Positions 49,701 through 57,558 of a DNA stretch of 64,000 nucleotides are shown here, piece after piece (positions within the stretch are counted from its first letter, which is position 1; every line of letters starts with the position of its first letter). The translations under genes were made by a program, and so were the position numbers. Origin of the DNA: an uncultured bacterium (GTDB lineage Bacteria; Actinomycetota; Coriobacteriia; Coriobacteriales; Coriobacteriaceae); the NCBI GenBank assembly GCA_905214425.1, contig CAJMLY010000001.1:124001-188000 (forward strand). Reading direction: 5' to 3'. The notes beneath the pieces were generated by a model. That model was given only the letters and a program-made list of their open reading frames with translations. It was not told the DNA's origin and made no database searches.

Positions 49701-50077
49701 CGGTTCTCGCGGTGCTTATAGACGGTAATCTGGAAGGACGGCACCTCGGCGTAGTCATAGGTTACGCCCTCGCCGCCGGTGCGGCCCTGCGGCACGCCCA
49801 GGCGAACCTCGGGCTGGCCCTCGATATTGCAGATAAAGCTGTACCACACAAGACACGGTTCAGTGCATTTGAGCTCGCCGGTAAAAATGCCATCGCCTTC
49901 GTGCTCCATCGGAATCAGGGTCTCGCCGACTTCATCGACCCAGGTACGCAGGGTGAGTGTTGCCTGGTTGGGATCGGCATCCTCCAAAATAACCGAGAGT
50001 GCAACGGTAGTTCCTGTGGTCACAGCGCCAAACGGAGTGCGAAACTGCGGTAGGCGGCTGTTGTGTATCAATCTCAT
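46781..50077 (-). CDS. Two-enzyme fusion: GH13 alpha-glucanase (neopullulanase/maltodextrin glucosidase type) and GH77 4-alpha-glucanotransferase (MalQ)
   Basis: A 1098-aa cytosolic protein. Residues 1-125 form an N-terminal beta domain like those of neopullulanases. Residues 130-620 hold a GH13 barrel (VYQIFPDRYA, ILDGVFNHTGDDS, nucleophile Asp in GWRLDVADE, acid Glu in LLGEVWED and Asp in LLSSHDRPR). From about 640 to the end lies GH77 MalQ (ITSVPTDDGKPGTIG, SPYAGPSAFAGN, nucleophile Asp in RVRLDHFLGF, acid Glu in FIAEDLGYLT, Asp in STHDTSTLAGW). The pair would cut and rearrange maltodextrins set free from glycogen or taken up, giving substrates for GlgP. It lies just downstream of the glycogen operon. 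Confidence 0.92.
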   Translation of the reverse strand: MRLIHNSRLPQFRTPFGAVTTGTTVALSVILEDADPNQATLTLRTWVDEVGETLIPMEHEGDGIFTGELKCTEPCLVWYSFICNIEGQPEVRLGVPQGRTGGEGVTYDYAEVPSFQITVYKHRENRPTWYERGMVYQIFPDRYARDEHWRERTMAQLEKPRKGIQRRMVEDWNEPPVYERAEDGSIKTWDFYGGSLKGIQEDLPRIAELGFTAIYLNPIFEAASNHRYDTADYTKIDPILGTEQDFTELCQAAEKLGISIILDGVFNHTGDDSIYFNRYGNYPGVGAWQSEDSPWRDAFTFHEDGSYDCWWGVGNMPAINEKSELVRERLLGKDGVIRKWLRAGAHGWRLDVADELSDDFLAEIKKAVLAEKPDALLLGEVWEDASNKISYGHLRRYLQGSELDSAMDYPFRDMVIGFLMGYKNAYQAAEDIETLRENYPSEALSCALNLLSSHDRPRIISVLGGGPDESQLPESERSKWRLDENSMGLAKSRFWLATLMQMTFPGVPSIYYGDEYGLEGLTDPGNRRTLPTKDQLHDFDTLAILKNASAVRRALPFMVDGEIKAFALNDDVLAYTRTGQDGEAATVIINRSLRNSHCVTIPALGECASDVISGHECEIHNRTVTLDLYPLGSSIIYHHAEERLQEPLDHGAGVVCHITSVPTDDGKPGTIGAPTRRFIDHLAAMGMRYWQVLPVNPTDFFRSPYAGPSAFAGNIDLLPESHEELAADFVTWKTRGGEDADPLYTAFKHRNADWLEKYCVYMAVKKHFEGLSRHDWPADVARYNEYLIDDKRFHDEAELQAYMQYRFDLAWCELMNYAHKKGIEVIGDIPMYVSDDSADAWSEPENFWLSDTGKAIEISGAPPDNFAPEGQVWGNPTFRWDHMKKNGYRWWMDRLRRAFALYDRVRLDHFLGFHSYFSIPAGKACADGRWLAGPGKDLFQTAYDELGPLNFIAEDLGYLTPGVRAMASTCGFPGMDVLEFSNYDVRCGIHPTPGKILYTSTHDTSTLAGWCTHSFAGGDEPSGIALAGELMGNALASDAPLVMMPLQDVLGLGDDARMNVPGVATGNWTWQADEADVAAAEEKTAKLLRNTHRFWGEA

Positions 50078-50232
50078 AGTACGGTCCAGTTCAATAGAAT
50101 CACGGCCTGCGGGCCATGGGCTTTACGCACAAGAAATAAGTATATCTGTTGTACACAGCGTGTATAAACAACTTCCGTTTACCATCGGCGAACGGTTGTC
50201 CTAGAAAATCGTTTTACCAACTATCTACAGAG

Positions 50233-50259
50233 AAGGGGCGCCCGGTTGGAGCGTCCCTT
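50233..50259 (-). terminator. Terminator after glgA
   Basis: AAGGGGCGC (50233-50241) pairs with GCGTCCCTT (50251-50259), with one G-U pair. On the minus strand, CTTCTCT follows. The loop on the minus strand, TCCAACCGG, nearly equals that of the hairpins at 33251 and 37117. Confidence 0.7.
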
Positions 50260-50296
50260 GTTTAGGGTTTTGATTAGGTTTTAGATCGTCTGCGGG

Positions 50297-52558
50297 CTAG
50301 CGGCGCTTGCGGGTGGCCGTTGCCTTGCGGACGGAGGTCTTCTTGGTCGGGGCCTTTTCCTCGGCCGGAGCGGCAGGGGAGACCGGGGCCTCCTTGGCGG
50401 GCTCGGTCTTTGCCGTAGCCTTCGGAGCGGTCTTGACCTCAGCGGCCTTCGGTGCCGGCTCGGCCTTTACTGCAGGCTTGTCCTCGGCTTTAGCCTCTGC
50501 CTTGGGGGCGGCTGTCTTGGTCGTGGTCTTTTTGGCCGTCGTCGTAGAGCGCTTGCGCGTGGTGGTCTTGGCGGCCGGCTTTGCCTCGACGGGCGTTTCC
50601 TCGACTTTGGCGGCCGGCTTTGCGGCTGCCTTGGTCGTGGCGGCCTTCGTGGTCGTCGCCTTCGTTGTCGTGGTCTTCTTGGCTGCCGTTGCCTTCTTGG
50701 CGGTCGCGGTCGACTTCTTGGCAGTGGTCTTGGCCGGTGCCTTGACGGCGGGCTTGGCCTCGACGGCGGCTTCAGCCTTTACCTCGGGAGCGACCTCGGC
50801 CTCGGCGGCCTTCTTGGCAGCGGCGGTCGTACGCTTGCGCGTGGTCGATGCCTTAGCAGCGGTGGCCTTGCTCGCAGTCGCAGTCTTGCTCGCAGCGGCC
50901 TTCGTGGTCGTAGCCTTCTTAGCCGTTGCCTTGCGGGCCGTCGTCTTCTTGGCGGCAGGCTTCGCTGCGGGCTTAACCTCAGGCTTGGGCTCGGGAGTAG
51001 CCTCGACCTTCACCTCAGGATCGGCCTTAACGGCCTCAGCTTCAACCGGCTCCTCGACAGCCGCAGCAGCCTCCACAGCCGCCGGCCTCTCAATCTCCGG
51101 GTGCATAAAGAAGTACAGGTCCAGATACTTGTCGGCCGAGCGTGTCCAGCTAAAGTCCTGGCTCATGGCCTGCGTGACCAGCTGATCCCAGGCATCGCGG
51201 TTGTCCCAGAACAGGCGTGCCGCGCGGAATACGGCGTCGCCCATCTCGTCGCCGTTAAAGTTGCTAAACGAGAAGCCCGTGCCCTCGCCGGTAAACTCGT
51301 TATATGGGATCACCGTGTCCTTCAGGCCACCGGTCTCGCGAACAATCGGCAGGGTGCCGTAGCGCATGGCGATAATCTGCGACAGGCCGCAGGGCTCAAA
51401 CTTCGAAGGCATCAGGAACATATCGGCGGCGGCATACATACGCTGCGACAGCGCAGGATCGAACTCGATGCGTGCGGCCATGGTGCCGGGGTACTTGTCC
51501 TGGAAGTAACGCAGGCCGTCCTCGTAGTCGCGGTCGCCGGTGCCCAGCACCGCCACCTGCACGCCGCCGGACAGGATGCGGTCGAGCGCGTACATGACCA
51601 GGTCCAAGCCCTTCTGGCGCGTCAGGCGCGTGACCATCACCATAAGCGGACGGTCGTCGCGAACCTCGAGCCCCAGTTCTTCCTGCAGCTTGGCCTTGCA
51701 CACGGCCTTGCCGGAACGGTCATCAACCGTGTAGTTTGCGGCAATGCGCTTGTCGGTCGCCGGGTCAAAGCCTGCCACGTCAATGCCGTTCAAAATGCCC
51801 TGCAGCGCATAGGAGCGCTCGCGCAGCACGCCGTCCAGGCCCTCGCCAAACTCGGGCGTCTGGATCTCGTTGGCATAGGTGGGGCTCACCGTGGTGATGG
51901 CGTCGGCATAGCGCAGCGCGCCCAGCATGTAGTTGATGCTGCAGGCGTCGCAACGCAGCTGCGAGGCGGCCGCCGGAATGTGCGCCACACCCAGGATGTC
52001 CTCCATCACGGTGTCGCTAAACTGGCCCTGGAACGCCACGTTGTGGATCGAGAACACGGTCTTGACGCGGTCGTACAGCGGCAGGCCCTGGTAGAACTCG
52101 CGCAGGAACACGGGCGCCAGTGCCGTCTGCCAGTCATTGCAGTGCAGAATGTCGCACTCGAAGCCGGCCGGCAGGTGCTGCAGGCTCTCGGTGATGGCCT
52201 TGGAGAAGAACGCAAAGCGCTCGCCGTCGTCAAAGAAGCCGTACGGATAGTCGCGCGCAAAGTAGCGCTCGTTGTCGATGAACATATACGTGACGCCGTC
52301 GTGCTCGAGCTTCTCGAGCCCGCAGTACTCGTTGCGCCAACCCAGGCTCACGTAAAAGTCGGAGAAGTGCTCCATCTGTGCCTTGTACTCGTCCTTGATG
52401 GTGGCGTACTTGGGCACCATCACGATGACTTCGGCGCCGGCGCGCACGAGCGCCGCAGGCAGCGAGCCCGCCACGTCGCCCAGGCCACCGGTCTTAACAA
52501 ACGGTGCGCACTCGGCCGAGGCAAACACAATCTGCATCTTTTTGCTGGAATCTGCCAT
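50297..52558 (-). CDS. glgA: Glycogen synthase (ADP-glucose) with a 262-residue Lys/Ala-rich C-terminal tail
   Basis: Extends alpha-1,4-glucan chains from ADP-glucose. The GT5 domain covers about 1-490: VFASAECAPFVKTGGLGDVAG (ADP-glucose binding KTGGL), HCNDWQTAL, GILNGIDVAGFDP and KFEPCGLSQIIAMRYG with the Glu of the active site. Residues 492-753 (bases 50300-51085) are unlike any GlgA: almost only Lys, Ala, Thr, Pro, Glu and Val in KKATAAKK-like units, as in histone H1 or mycobacterial HU tails. GGGAG five bases before ATG 52558 sets the start; the ATG at 52570 has none. It is the last gene of the glg operon. Confidence 0.93.
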   Translation of the reverse strand: MADSSKKMQIVFASAECAPFVKTGGLGDVAGSLPAALVRAGAEVIVMVPKYATIKDEYKAQMEHFSDFYVSLGWRNEYCGLEKLEHDGVTYMFIDNERYFARDYPYGFFDDGERFAFFSKAITESLQHLPAGFECDILHCNDWQTALAPVFLREFYQGLPLYDRVKTVFSIHNVAFQGQFSDTVMEDILGVAHIPAAASQLRCDACSINYMLGALRYADAITTVSPTYANEIQTPEFGEGLDGVLRERSYALQGILNGIDVAGFDPATDKRIAANYTVDDRSGKAVCKAKLQEELGLEVRDDRPLMVMVTRLTRQKGLDLVMYALDRILSGGVQVAVLGTGDRDYEDGLRYFQDKYPGTMAARIEFDPALSQRMYAAADMFLMPSKFEPCGLSQIIAMRYGTLPIVRETGGLKDTVIPYNEFTGEGTGFSFSNFNGDEMGDAVFRAARLFWDNRDAWDQLVTQAMSQDFSWTRSADKYLDLYFFMHPEIERPAAVEAAAAVEEPVEAEAVKADPEVKVEATPEPKPEVKPAAKPAAKKTTARKATAKKATTTKAAASKTATASKATAAKASTTRKRTTAAAKKAAEAEVAPEVKAEAAVEAKPAVKAPAKTTAKKSTATAKKATAAKKTTTTKATTTKAATTKAAAKPAAKVEETPVEAKPAAKTTTRKRSTTTAKKTTTKTAAPKAEAKAEDKPAVKAEPAPKAAEVKTAPKATAKTEPAKEAPVSPAAPAEEKAPTKKTSVRKATATRKRR

Positions 52559-52580
52559 ATTGTCTCCCATGTTGCAATTC

Positions 52581-52618
52581 TAGAATAGCCGCCTGGCGCT
52601 AACCGGGCGGCTATTCTA
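52581..52618. repeat. Perfect 13-bp hairpin just ahead of glgA
   Basis: TAGAATAGCCGCC (52581-52593) is the exact inverse of 52606-52618. It lies between the glgD stop and the glgA start on the minus strand, and could be an attenuator or an mRNA-stabilising stem that tunes GlgA level. Confidence 0.75.
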
Positions 52619-52648
52619 CATGTTACGAGCGATGTTGCTGTGCCAACG

Positions 52649-53776
52649 TTAACGTACGATGGTGGTGTCGGAAGTTAACGGAGCCTTGCCCAGTACTAGG
52701 ATATTCTCGGGCGTGCCGCGAAGCTCGGTGTTGGTGGGAACCACGTTGTTCTTGTCCAGGATGGCATTCTCAACACGGGCGCCGCTCTTGATGATGCAGC
52801 TCTGGTTGATGATCGAGTTGGTCACCGAAGCGCCTTCCTCAACCACAACGCCACGCGACAAGATCGAGTTGCGCACGGTGCCCTTGATGATGCAACCGGC
52901 CGAGATGATCGAGTTGCACGCGTGGCTGCCGGTCGCATAGCGCGAAGGCGGAACGTCGTGAGCCTTGGTCAGGATCGGGCGCTCGGGATCGAAGAGCTGG
53001 TCGGCCACGGTCTGGTCGAGCAGGTCCATGCTGCGGCGATACAGCGACTTCTCGCTAAACACGCCCACGACCTCGCCCTTGTACTCGTAGCTACACACGT
53101 CGATGTTGCCAAAGTCGCCCTGGAGTGCCTCGAGCAGGTCCAGATAGTCGGCGGCCTGGTAGTGGTCGATGATCTCGAGCAGCGTCTCGCGGTTGACGAT
53201 GCAGCAGTCCATAGACGCGTTGTCGCCATACACGACGCCGGCGCTCACGCCCGTCAGGCGACCGTTCTCGTTAATCTCGAGCTTGGTCTCGTCATCAACA
53301 TTGCGCGTGGCCTTGCAGTACACCACGGTCATCTGGGCACCGGAGTTCTCGTGCGCCTCGATGATGGTGTTGAGGTCCATGTTAAAGATGATGTTGGTGC
53401 CCATCATCACGACATAGGGCTTGTCCGAGCGCTGGAATAGCGTCTTGTTGGAGATGATGTCACGCAGCAAGAAGCGCATGCCGCCCTTGGTGGTGCCATA
53501 CGCGTTGCCGGGCACCATGAACAGGCCGCCCTTCTTGCGGTCCAGGCCCCAGTCCTTGCCCGAGCCCACGTGGTCGATCAGCGAGCGGTAGTTGCCCGGC
53601 ATGACGACGCCGACGGTCTTGATGCCGGCATTCATCATGTTGGACAGCGGGAAATCGATCAGGCGGTAGCGGCCCAAAAACGGAACGGACGCGATGGGTC
53701 GGTCCTTGAGCAGCACGCTGCCGTAGGTCGAAGAGTAGTTAGCGGTGATATAACCGATGGCCTTGCGATTGATCAT
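52649..53776 (-). CDS. glgD: Glucose-1-phosphate adenylyltransferase, GlgD subunit
   Basis: The second, usually regulatory, subunit of ADP-glucose pyrophosphorylase. It shows an N-terminal nucleotidyltransferase-like domain (GYITANYSSTYGSVLLKDRPIAS, PFLGRYRLIDFPLSNMMNAG) in which the catalytic loop GGxGxRL of GlgC is lost, and a C-terminal left-handed beta-helix (SIISAGCIIKG, SILSRGVVVEEG). ATG 53776 lies four bases after the glgC stop codon, so GlgC and GlgD are made in equal number. GlgCD pairs are common in Firmicutes and related Gram-positives. GAAGGGGGA is the ribosome binding site. Confidence 0.92.
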   Translation of the reverse strand: MINRKAIGYITANYSSTYGSVLLKDRPIASVPFLGRYRLIDFPLSNMMNAGIKTVGVVMPGNYRSLIDHVGSGKDWGLDRKKGGLFMVPGNAYGTTKGGMRFLLRDIISNKTLFQRSDKPYVVMMGTNIIFNMDLNTIIEAHENSGAQMTVVYCKATRNVDDETKLEINENGRLTGVSAGVVYGDNASMDCCIVNRETLLEIIDHYQAADYLDLLEALQGDFGNIDVCSYEYKGEVVGVFSEKSLYRRSMDLLDQTVADQLFDPERPILTKAHDVPPSRYATGSHACNSIISAGCIIKGTVRNSILSRGVVVEEGASVTNSIINQSCIIKSGARVENAILDKNNVVPTNTELRGTPENILVLGKAPLTSDTTIVR

Positions 53777-53780
53777 CGGA

Positions 53781-54929
53781 TCATTCCCCCTTCCCGATAA
53801 CGACGTCATTTCCAACGACGGCCGTATCCTTGGTGGTATCGACAGAGCCGAGCTTCACGCCCTCTTCGACCGTGGAGTTCTCGCCCAAAATAGCGCGGCA
53901 GATGTGCGCGCCGCTCTTAACGTGCGCACCCGGCAGCAGCACGGAGTCCTCGACCACGGCGCGCTCCTCGATGATGACATCGGTCGAAAGGATCGAGTGG
54001 CGAGCGGTACCGTAGATCTTGCAGCCGTTGGAGACCAGGCAGTCGTCCAGGCGTCCATCCGGACCAATGTAGTGCGGCGGACGCGTGGTGATGTTGGACA
54101 TGATGGGGAAGTGCTTGTCGAACAGATCGAACTCGGGGTTGTTGCCCAGCAGGTCCATCGAGGTCTCGTGGAAGCTGGCGATGGTGCCGACGTCCTTCCA
54201 AAAGCCGTGGAACTCGTAGCTGTACAGGCGCTTGTTCTCGCCGAGCAGCTTGGGGATGATGTCCTTGCCAAAGTCGTGGCTCGAGCGCTGGTCCAGAGCG
54301 TCCTCCTCGAGCGCCTCGATCAGAACGTCGGCCGAGAAGATGTAGATGCCCATGGACGCGAGGTTCGAATCGGGCTTATCGGGCTTCTCGGTGAACTTGG
54401 TGATGCGGCCGTCCTCGGGGTCGGTGGTCAGGATGCCAAAGCGGCTTGCCTCCTCCCACGGCACGGGCATAACGCTCACCGTGAGGTCGGCGTTGTTCTC
54501 AATGTGCGTCTTGAGCATCTTGCGGTAGTCCATGCGATACAGGTGATCGCCCGAAAGAATCAGGACATACTTGGGGTCGTTGGCCTTGATGTAGTCCAGG
54601 TTCTGCGTGATGGCGTCTGCCGTGCCCGCATACCAGGCACCGCCGGTCTGCGTTTCGTACGGCGGCAGGATCGACACACCGCCGTCGCGGCTGTCCAGAT
54701 CCCATGCCTCTCCGGAGCCCACATAGGCATGCAGCAGGTAGGGGCGATACTGCGTCAGAACGCCCACCGTGTCGATGCCCGAGTTGGAGCAGTTGGAGAG
54801 CGAGAAGTCGATAATGCGGAACTTGCCACCAAAGCTAACCGCCGGCTTGGCGATCTTTTGGGTGAGTGCCCCCAATCGGCTGCCCTGTCCTCCTGCGAGG
54901 AGCATCGCGATGCATTCTTTCTTACTCAT
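53781..54929 (-). CDS. glgC: Glucose-1-phosphate adenylyltransferase, catalytic subunit
   Basis: Makes ADP-glucose from ATP and glucose-1-phosphate, the committed step to glycogen. The catalytic loop AMLLAGGQGSRLGALT is intact, followed by KPAVSFGGKFRIIDFSLSNC, the substrate Asp/Lys region ILSGDHLYRMDY and TEKPDKP. The C-terminal beta-helix (SVLLPGAHVKSGAHI) is complete. At 382 aa it is typical of Gram-positive GlgC. AGAAGGAGA lies before the ATG. The gene is preceded by an 11-bp hairpin in the glgP-glgC gap. Confidence 0.95.
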   Translation of the reverse strand: MSKKECIAMLLAGGQGSRLGALTQKIAKPAVSFGGKFRIIDFSLSNCSNSGIDTVGVLTQYRPYLLHAYVGSGEAWDLDSRDGGVSILPPYETQTGGAWYAGTADAITQNLDYIKANDPKYVLILSGDHLYRMDYRKMLKTHIENNADLTVSVMPVPWEEASRFGILTTDPEDGRITKFTEKPDKPDSNLASMGIYIFSADVLIEALEEDALDQRSSHDFGKDIIPKLLGENKRLYSYEFHGFWKDVGTIASFHETSMDLLGNNPEFDLFDKHFPIMSNITTRPPHYIGPDGRLDDCLVSNGCKIYGTARHSILSTDVIIEERAVVEDSVLLPGAHVKSGAHICRAILGENSTVEEGVKLGSVDTTKDTAVVGNDVVIGKGE

Positions 54930-54968
54930 CGATTTCTCCTTCTGTCATCGATGTTCTTAAACCCATTA

Positions 54969-54999
54969 GCGACGGGCGCAGCGCAACGTTGCGCCCGTC
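54969..54999. repeat. Perfect 11-bp hairpin between glgP and glgC
   Basis: CGACGGGCGCA (54969-54979) is the exact inverse of 54989-54999, with a 9-base loop. No T-run follows on the minus strand. It is likely an intercistronic stem, as ahead of glgA. Confidence 0.7.
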
Positions 55000-55037
55000 G
55001 AGTAATGCCGTGCTGGCATAGGGGAACTCGCGCGCCT

Positions 55038-57464
55038 TTACGCGTGCCAGATCTCGTCGCGGTACTCGCGAATGGTGCGGTCGCTCGAGAACCAGCCGCT
55101 CGAGGCGGTGTTGAGCAGCGCCTTGCGGTTCCAGGTCTCCTGGTCGCCGTAGCTGCCCGTGAGCTTCTCCCACGCATCCACGTAGCTGCGGAAGTCTGCC
55201 ATGACCAGGTCGGGGTCGTTGTTGTTCATGAGCTCGTTGTAGATGCTCTCGAAGTTGCCCGAAAGGCCGGCAAACGTGTTGTCCTTGAGCTCGTCCATCA
55301 CGCGGCCCAAGCGGTCGCGATCGTTGTTGAGCGTATCCCACGCAAAGTAGCTGTTCGACGCCCAGAGCTGCTCGACCTCGGGGGCGGTCAGGCCAAAGAT
55401 GGCCTCGTTCTCGCGACCGGCCAGGTCGGCGATCTCGATGTTGGCGCCGTCGAGGGTGCCCAGCGTAATGGCGCCGTTCATCATGAGCTTCATGTTGGAC
55501 GTGCCCGAGGCCTCCTTGCCGGCCGTGGAGATCTGCTCCGAGATCTCGGCGGCGGGGTAGATAAGCTGGGCGTTGCTCACGCGGAAGTTGGGGATAAAGC
55601 AGACCTTCATGACTTCGTTGACGCGCGGGTCGTTATTGATGACCTCGGCCACCGAGTTGATCAGGCGGATGGTCTCCTTGGCAAAGGTGTAGCTCGAGGC
55701 AGCCTTGCCGCTAAAGATGAAGGTCGTCGGCGTCACGTGGAAGTTGGGATCGGCGATGCGACGGTTGTAGATGTCCATCACCTTCATGATGTTCATGAGC
55801 TGGCGCTTGTAGGCATGGAAACGCTTTACCTGGACATCGAAGACGGTGTTGGGGTCAATGACCAGACCGGTCTCGGCCTTAACGTAGGCAGCCAGACGCT
55901 CCTTGTTGGCGCGCTTGGAGGCGCCCACGGCCTTCAGGAACTCGGTGTCGTCCTTAAACTCCTTGAGCTTCTCCAGCTCAAAGGCGTCCTTCAGCCAGCC
56001 ATCGCCAATGGCCTCTGTCACGAGCTTGGCGTAGGTGGGGTTGGCCTCGGCAAAGAAGCGGCGGTGCGAGATACCGTTGGTCTTGTTGTTGAACTTTTCG
56101 GGCGTCAGGGCATAGAAGTCCTTGAGCACGATGTTCTTAATGATGTCGGAGTGGATCTTGGCCACGCCGTTGACGCTATGGCTGCAGATCACGGACAGGT
56201 TGGCCATGCGAATCTCGCCGTCCCACAGAATGGCGGTCTGGCGCAGACGCTCCTGCCAGCCCTCCTGCGTGGTGTCGAACGACTCGTGCCAACGACGGCT
56301 GATCTCGTCGATGATCTGGTACACACGGGGGAGGAGCTTGGAGAACGTGCCGATGGGCCACTTCTCCAGAGCCTCGGGAAGGATGGTGTGGTTGGTGTAG
56401 CTCACGACCTGCGTCACGATGTTCCAGGCGTCGTCCCACTCGAGCTTCTTCTCGTCGATGAGGATGCGCATGAGCTCGGGGCCGCACATGGCGGGGTGGG
56501 TATCGTTGGTATGGATGGCCACAAACTGCGGCAGCAGCTCCCAGTTCGCGCCGTGCTCCTTCTCAAAGGTGTCGAGCAGGCTGTAGATGCCGGCCGAGAC
56601 AAACAGGTACTCCTGTTTCAGGCGCAGCAGGCGGCCGTGCTCACCGGCGTCGTTGGGGTAGAGGATGGCGCTGATGGCCTCGGCCTCGGCGCGCTCGGCG
56701 TCTGCCAGGGCGTAGTCGCCGCGGTTGAAGGCCTCAAGGTCAAAGTGCTCCTCGACGGGCTCGGCGGCCCAGACGCGCAGCTTGTTGACAGTCTCGCCGG
56801 CATAGCCCACCACGGGGATGTCATAAGGGACGGCCAGGATATCCTGCGTGTCCACCGTGCGGTAGAACGTGCGGCCGTTCTCCTCAAAGCCCTCGACGCG
56901 ACCACCAAACTTAATGGTCACGGCCTTGTCCTGACGACGGACCTCCCAGGGATAGCCGTGGGTGAGCCACTCGTCGGTGGCCTCGACCTGGCTGCCGTTG
57001 ACGATCTCCTGCTTAAACAGGCCGTAGCGGTAGCGCATGCCGTTGCCGTAACCGGCAATGCCCTCGGCTGCCATGGAATCCAGGAAGCACGCGGCCAGAC
57101 GGCCCAGGCCACCGTTGCCCAGAGCCGGATCGGGCTCCTGGTTTTCGATGACGGAAAGGTCGAAGCCCATGTCGTCGAGCGCCTCGGCGACCATGTCGCG
57201 CACGCCAAAGTTGAGCAGGTAGTTGTCGAGCAGGCGGCCGATCAAAAACTCGATCGAGAAGTAGTACACGCGTTTTTTGCCCTCGGCGGCCGCACGGGCG
57301 TCACTCTTGGTGGCGACGGTGCGTGCCTTCTCGGCCACGAGCTTGGCAAGGGCGTTAAAGCGGTCGAGGTCGCTGGCGGCCTCGATGCTCTTGCCGCTGA
57401 TGCTCATGACGGCATCGCGATAGAGTTCGGTAAACTCCTGCTTGTTGTCGAAGATCTTATTCAT
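55038..57464 (-). CDS. glgP: Glycogen/maltodextrin phosphorylase
   Basis: Phosphorolysis of alpha-1,4-glucan ends to glucose-1-phosphate. Landmarks are NGGLGRLAACFLDSMA, YGNGMRYRYGLFKQ, HTNDTHPAMCGPELMRIL, QVKRFHAYKRQLMN and the PLP-lysine region GTSNMKLMMNGAITLGT with the following LDGANIEI. At 808 aa it is of normal length for GT35 enzymes. GGAAAGGAA lies just ahead of the ATG. Being inside the synthetic operon, it allows storage and breakdown to be tuned together. Confidence 0.95.
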   Translation of the reverse strand: MNKIFDNKQEFTELYRDAVMSISGKSIEAASDLDRFNALAKLVAEKARTVATKSDARAAAEGKKRVYYFSIEFLIGRLLDNYLLNFGVRDMVAEALDDMGFDLSVIENQEPDPALGNGGLGRLAACFLDSMAAEGIAGYGNGMRYRYGLFKQEIVNGSQVEATDEWLTHGYPWEVRRQDKAVTIKFGGRVEGFEENGRTFYRTVDTQDILAVPYDIPVVGYAGETVNKLRVWAAEPVEEHFDLEAFNRGDYALADAERAEAEAISAILYPNDAGEHGRLLRLKQEYLFVSAGIYSLLDTFEKEHGANWELLPQFVAIHTNDTHPAMCGPELMRILIDEKKLEWDDAWNIVTQVVSYTNHTILPEALEKWPIGTFSKLLPRVYQIIDEISRRWHESFDTTQEGWQERLRQTAILWDGEIRMANLSVICSHSVNGVAKIHSDIIKNIVLKDFYALTPEKFNNKTNGISHRRFFAEANPTYAKLVTEAIGDGWLKDAFELEKLKEFKDDTEFLKAVGASKRANKERLAAYVKAETGLVIDPNTVFDVQVKRFHAYKRQLMNIMKVMDIYNRRIADPNFHVTPTTFIFSGKAASSYTFAKETIRLINSVAEVINNDPRVNEVMKVCFIPNFRVSNAQLIYPAAEISEQISTAGKEASGTSNMKLMMNGAITLGTLDGANIEIADLAGRENEAIFGLTAPEVEQLWASNSYFAWDTLNNDRDRLGRVMDELKDNTFAGLSGNFESIYNELMNNNDPDLVMADFRSYVDAWEKLTGSYGDQETWNRKALLNTASSGWFSSDRTIREYRDEIWHA

Positions 57465-57558
57465 ACGTTCCTTTCCCCCGGGGATGTTTCTCCCGGAACG
57501 GTTATGACTTGTATCCTATCCCCTCGCGGGGCGGGTAATTACAGTGGTAACGCTTTTG

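Noticed and set aside
50300..51085. Tandem DNA repeat or CRISPR-like array
   Set aside because: The apparent repetition comes from Lys/Ala-rich codons in the reading frame of the GlgA tail; no fixed repeat length or spacers exist. No CRISPR array was found elsewhere in the window.
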